NCBI GenBank assembly: GCA_021640185.1
Contig: JAJXDX010000088.1
Coordinates: 1 to 7,577, forward strand
DNA from: Oscillospiraceae bacterium
GTDB lineage: Bacteria; Bacillota; Clostridia; Oscillospirales; Acutalibacteraceae
Length of the DNA stretch: 7,577 bases
Reading direction: 5' to 3'
Positions 6,227 to 7,577 of the stretch are shown here, one piece after another. Position 1 is the first letter of the stretch; each line of letters opens with the position of its first letter. The notes under the pieces were generated by a model. That model searched no databases and was not told the origin of the DNA. It saw only the letters and a list, made by a program, of their open reading frames with translations. Both the position numbers and the translations under genes were made by a program.

Positions 6227-6835
6227 ATGACGATCGAGGCCGGGGATATCGTTCTGCGCGACTTTCTCGCGCAGGATATCGAAAAACGCATCACCTGGGA
6301 AACGACGGAGACCGAATGGCAGCTGTGGGATGCGCCTTGGGAATACGAGGGCGTGAGCGAGGAAGAGCGGCAGCGGGAACTGGACTGCTATATCGCCGAT
6401 ATGCACCGGTGGGCGGAACGCTTTCGTGATCTGCCGGACGACGTGCCGCGCATGGGGTTTCAGATCGCGACCCGTGCGGGGGAGTATATCGGCTGGTGCA
6501 ACGCTTATCATATCGACAAGGACTGCAACTTTACACAAGACGATGGCTACTGTGCGGTCGGCATCTCGATCCCGGAGCGGTCGGCGCGCGGCAAAGGCTA
6601 TGCTTATCAGGCACTGATCGCCTTTATCGGGTATCTGCGGCAGCAGGGCGTCGATGATATCTATTTGCAGACTTGGTCGGGCAACGAGCGCATGATCCAC
6701 ATCGCGCAAAAGATGGGGTTCGCGGAGCATCGCCGAAAGGCGGGGATCCGCACCGTCCGCGGAAAGAGCTATGACGGGCTGACCTTCCGGCTGGATCCCG
6801 AGCGATATGCGGCCTTTTGCCGCGAACGGAGGTGA
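6227..6835 (+). CDS. GNAT N-acetyltransferase, RimJ/RimL type
   Basis: The 202-residue protein belongs to the acetyl-CoA-dependent GNAT superfamily (Acetyltransf_3-like). It opens with IVLRDFLAQDIEKRITWE, the usual substrate-side beta1-alpha1 region. VGISIPERSARGKGYAYQAL (111-130) holds the acetyl-CoA pyrophosphate loop RGKGYA (121-126). WSGNERMIHIAQKMGF (150-165) is the conserved N-x-x-(S/M)-x-x-x-x-x-K-x-GF segment. The acceptor could be a protein N-terminus, an amine metabolite or an antibiotic; the sequence does not say. The ATG at 6227 is chosen over a TTG at 6206 that overlaps the upstream stop. AAAGGA lies only 3 bases before ATG, but GGGAGAG further upstream gives a more usual spacing. 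It is 17 bases after the glycoside hydrolase, so it is probably cotranscribed. Confidence 0.9.
   Translation: MTIEAGDIVLRDFLAQDIEKRITWETTETEWQLWDAPWEYEGVSEEERQRELDCYIADMHRWAERFRDLPDDVPRMGFQIATRAGEYIGWCNAYHIDKDCNFTQDDGYCAVGISIPERSARGKGYAYQALIAFIGYLRQQGVDDIYLQTWSGNERMIHIAQKMGFAEHRRKAGIRTVRGKSYDGLTFRLDPERYAAFCRERR
6828..6835 (+). promoter_or_regulatory. Ribosome binding site overlapping the GNAT stop codon
   Basis: GGAGGTGA contains the TGA stop of the acetyltransferase and lies 5 bases before the ATG at 6841. This fixes the start of the last gene and suggests translational coupling between the two. Confidence 0.85.
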
Positions 6836-6840
6836 CACCT

Positions 6841-7527
6841 ATGCGACAGGTGGCGGACGGCTTCGTCGTGCGGTCGGCGGACGAGCTGGAGGAACTGGTG
6901 CACGAATGGGGCTTTTTGCCCTTTTTCCGCAGCCGAATGCCGGGCTTCTCCGTGGAGGAGCATACCCCGCGCGAGCTGTGGTTCTCGGACGAGGAGGACG
7001 GCCCGTGGGAATGGAAAGGGCCGATCGCGGCACGGCGCGGGTGCATCTATGGCAAGCTGTTCGAGAAGAAGGCGGGGTTCGTCAGCCGGGAATGGCTGCC
7101 GGATCTGCTCAACTATCGCCGCGACGGCTACGATCTGGATGCCCGCTATGACGAGGGGCTGGCGCCGCATAAGGATCTTTTGCTGTGGGAGGCGCTGCGC
7201 GAGCGCGGCGCACTGCTGACGCCGGAATGGAAACGGCTGACCGGGTACGTCAAGGGCGGGAACACCGGCTTCGACACTGCGGTGACGCGGCTGCAGATGC
7301 AGACCTACGTGACGGTGGAACGCTTCGACTATATGACCGATAAGCGGGGCAAGGCTTACGGATGGGGCGTCGCACGGTTCACGACGCCGGAGGCGCTGTT
7401 CGGCGAGGATGCGGTGGCGCAGGCTTACGACCGCCCGCCGGCGCAGTCGCTCGAGCGGATCGCGGCGCATCTGCGCCGCCTGCTGCCGCACGCGGACGAT
7501 GCGCAGATCGGCCGCCTGATCGGATAA
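6841..7527 (+). CDS. AlkZ-related protein (short, possible DNA-glycosylase relative)
   Basis: The 228-residue cytoplasmic protein resembles the proteins named 'AlkZ-related' in Firmicutes; this is from memory of their conserved blocks. The segments seen are WEWKGPIAARRGCIYGKLF (57-75), WLPDLLNYRRDGYDLDARYD (85-104), GYVKGGNTGFDTAVTRLQMQ (135-154), and YGWGVARFTTPE (173-184). True AlkZ/AlkX (YcaQ) DNA glycosylases are roughly 370-400 residues with winged-helix domains and excise alkylated or crosslinked bases through a Q-x-(Q/D) motif. Here QMQ (152-154) is followed by TYVTVERFDY in a similar way, but the protein is much shorter and activity is not shown. A strong GGAGGTGA site sits 5 bases before the ATG and overlaps the acetyltransferase stop. 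A terminator follows 5 bases after the stop, so this closes the operon. Confidence 0.75.
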   Translation: MRQVADGFVVRSADELEELVHEWGFLPFFRSRMPGFSVEEHTPRELWFSDEEDGPWEWKGPIAARRGCIYGKLFEKKAGFVSREWLPDLLNYRRDGYDLDARYDEGLAPHKDLLLWEALRERGALLTPEWKRLTGYVKGGNTGFDTAVTRLQMQTYVTVERFDYMTDKRGKAYGWGVARFTTPEALFGEDAVAQAYDRPPAQSLERIAAHLRRLLPHADDAQIGRLIG

Positions 7528-7532
7528 AACGA

Positions 7533-7573
7533 CACCGCGCTCCCGTCGTGATCGGCGGAAGCGCGGTGCTTTT
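7533..7573 (+). terminator. Intrinsic terminator of the rightward operon
   Basis: CACCGCGCT (7533-7541) pairs perfectly with AGCGCGGTG (7560-7568), with an inner partly pairable loop (CCG with CGG) and a following CTTTT. It starts 5 bases after the stop of the AlkZ-related gene. On the minus strand the stem is followed by TCGTTTTA, so it may also stop leftward transcription arriving from beyond the window. Confidence 0.85.
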
Positions 7574-7577
7574 AGGT

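Noticed and set aside
1..7577. CRISPR array, tRNA, rRNA or insertion sequence
   Set aside because: No regularly spaced repeats, no cloverleaf-type sequence, and no transposase-like protein or terminal inverted repeat pair were seen.

Overview
The window looks like chromosomal DNA from a high-GC, Gram-positive-type bacterium. Clostridia in the Oscillospiraceae/Ruminococcaceae range are the best guess. The reasons are: strong AGGAGG-type ribosome binding sites before nearly every gene, consensus sigma-70/sigma-A promoters, a compact lysine/diaminopimelate operon, and a C-terminal gene of a type I associate with Firmicutes. This assignment comes from family resemblance, not from a search.

Left end (1-620). 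This part is visibly more AT-rich than the rest. It holds a possible C-terminal gene end, about 150 bases with no convincing gene, and one rightward ORF of about 138 residues. That ORF resembles small bacterial PH-like (bPH/GRAM-type) proteins, but its start is unclear.

Middle-left (644-3608, minus strand). This is a textbook operon, asd-dapA-dapB, read right to left. A consensus promoter lies at 3608-3579 and a strong intrinsic terminator at 677-644. The three enzymes take L-aspartyl phosphate to L-aspartate-4-semialdehyde (Asd), then to 4-hydroxy-tetrahydrodipicolinate (DapA), then to tetrahydrodipicolinate (DapB). This feeds lysine and meso-diaminopimelate synthesis for the cell wall. Aspartokinase and the later dap genes are not in the window. 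Asd resembles the archaeal/fungal type rather than the classical bacterial one.

Middle to right end (3539-7573, plus strand). A second promoter, almost a mirror image of the first, drives queA (queuosine tRNA modification). Three tightly packed genes follow: a cytoplasmic polygalacturonase-like beta-helix glycoside hydrolase, a RimJ/RimL-type GNAT acetyltransferase, and a short AlkZ-related protein. An intrinsic terminator closes the run. Gaps of 33, 17 and 5 bases suggest one transcript, although the four functions have no obvious shared pathway.

The most distinctive feature is the intergenic region at 3536-3611. Two good promoters face each other symmetrically, with predicted start sites about two bases apart, so the lysine operon and the queA operon may compete for polymerase. 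I see no CRISPR array, tRNA, rRNA, insertion sequence or clearly new defence system.
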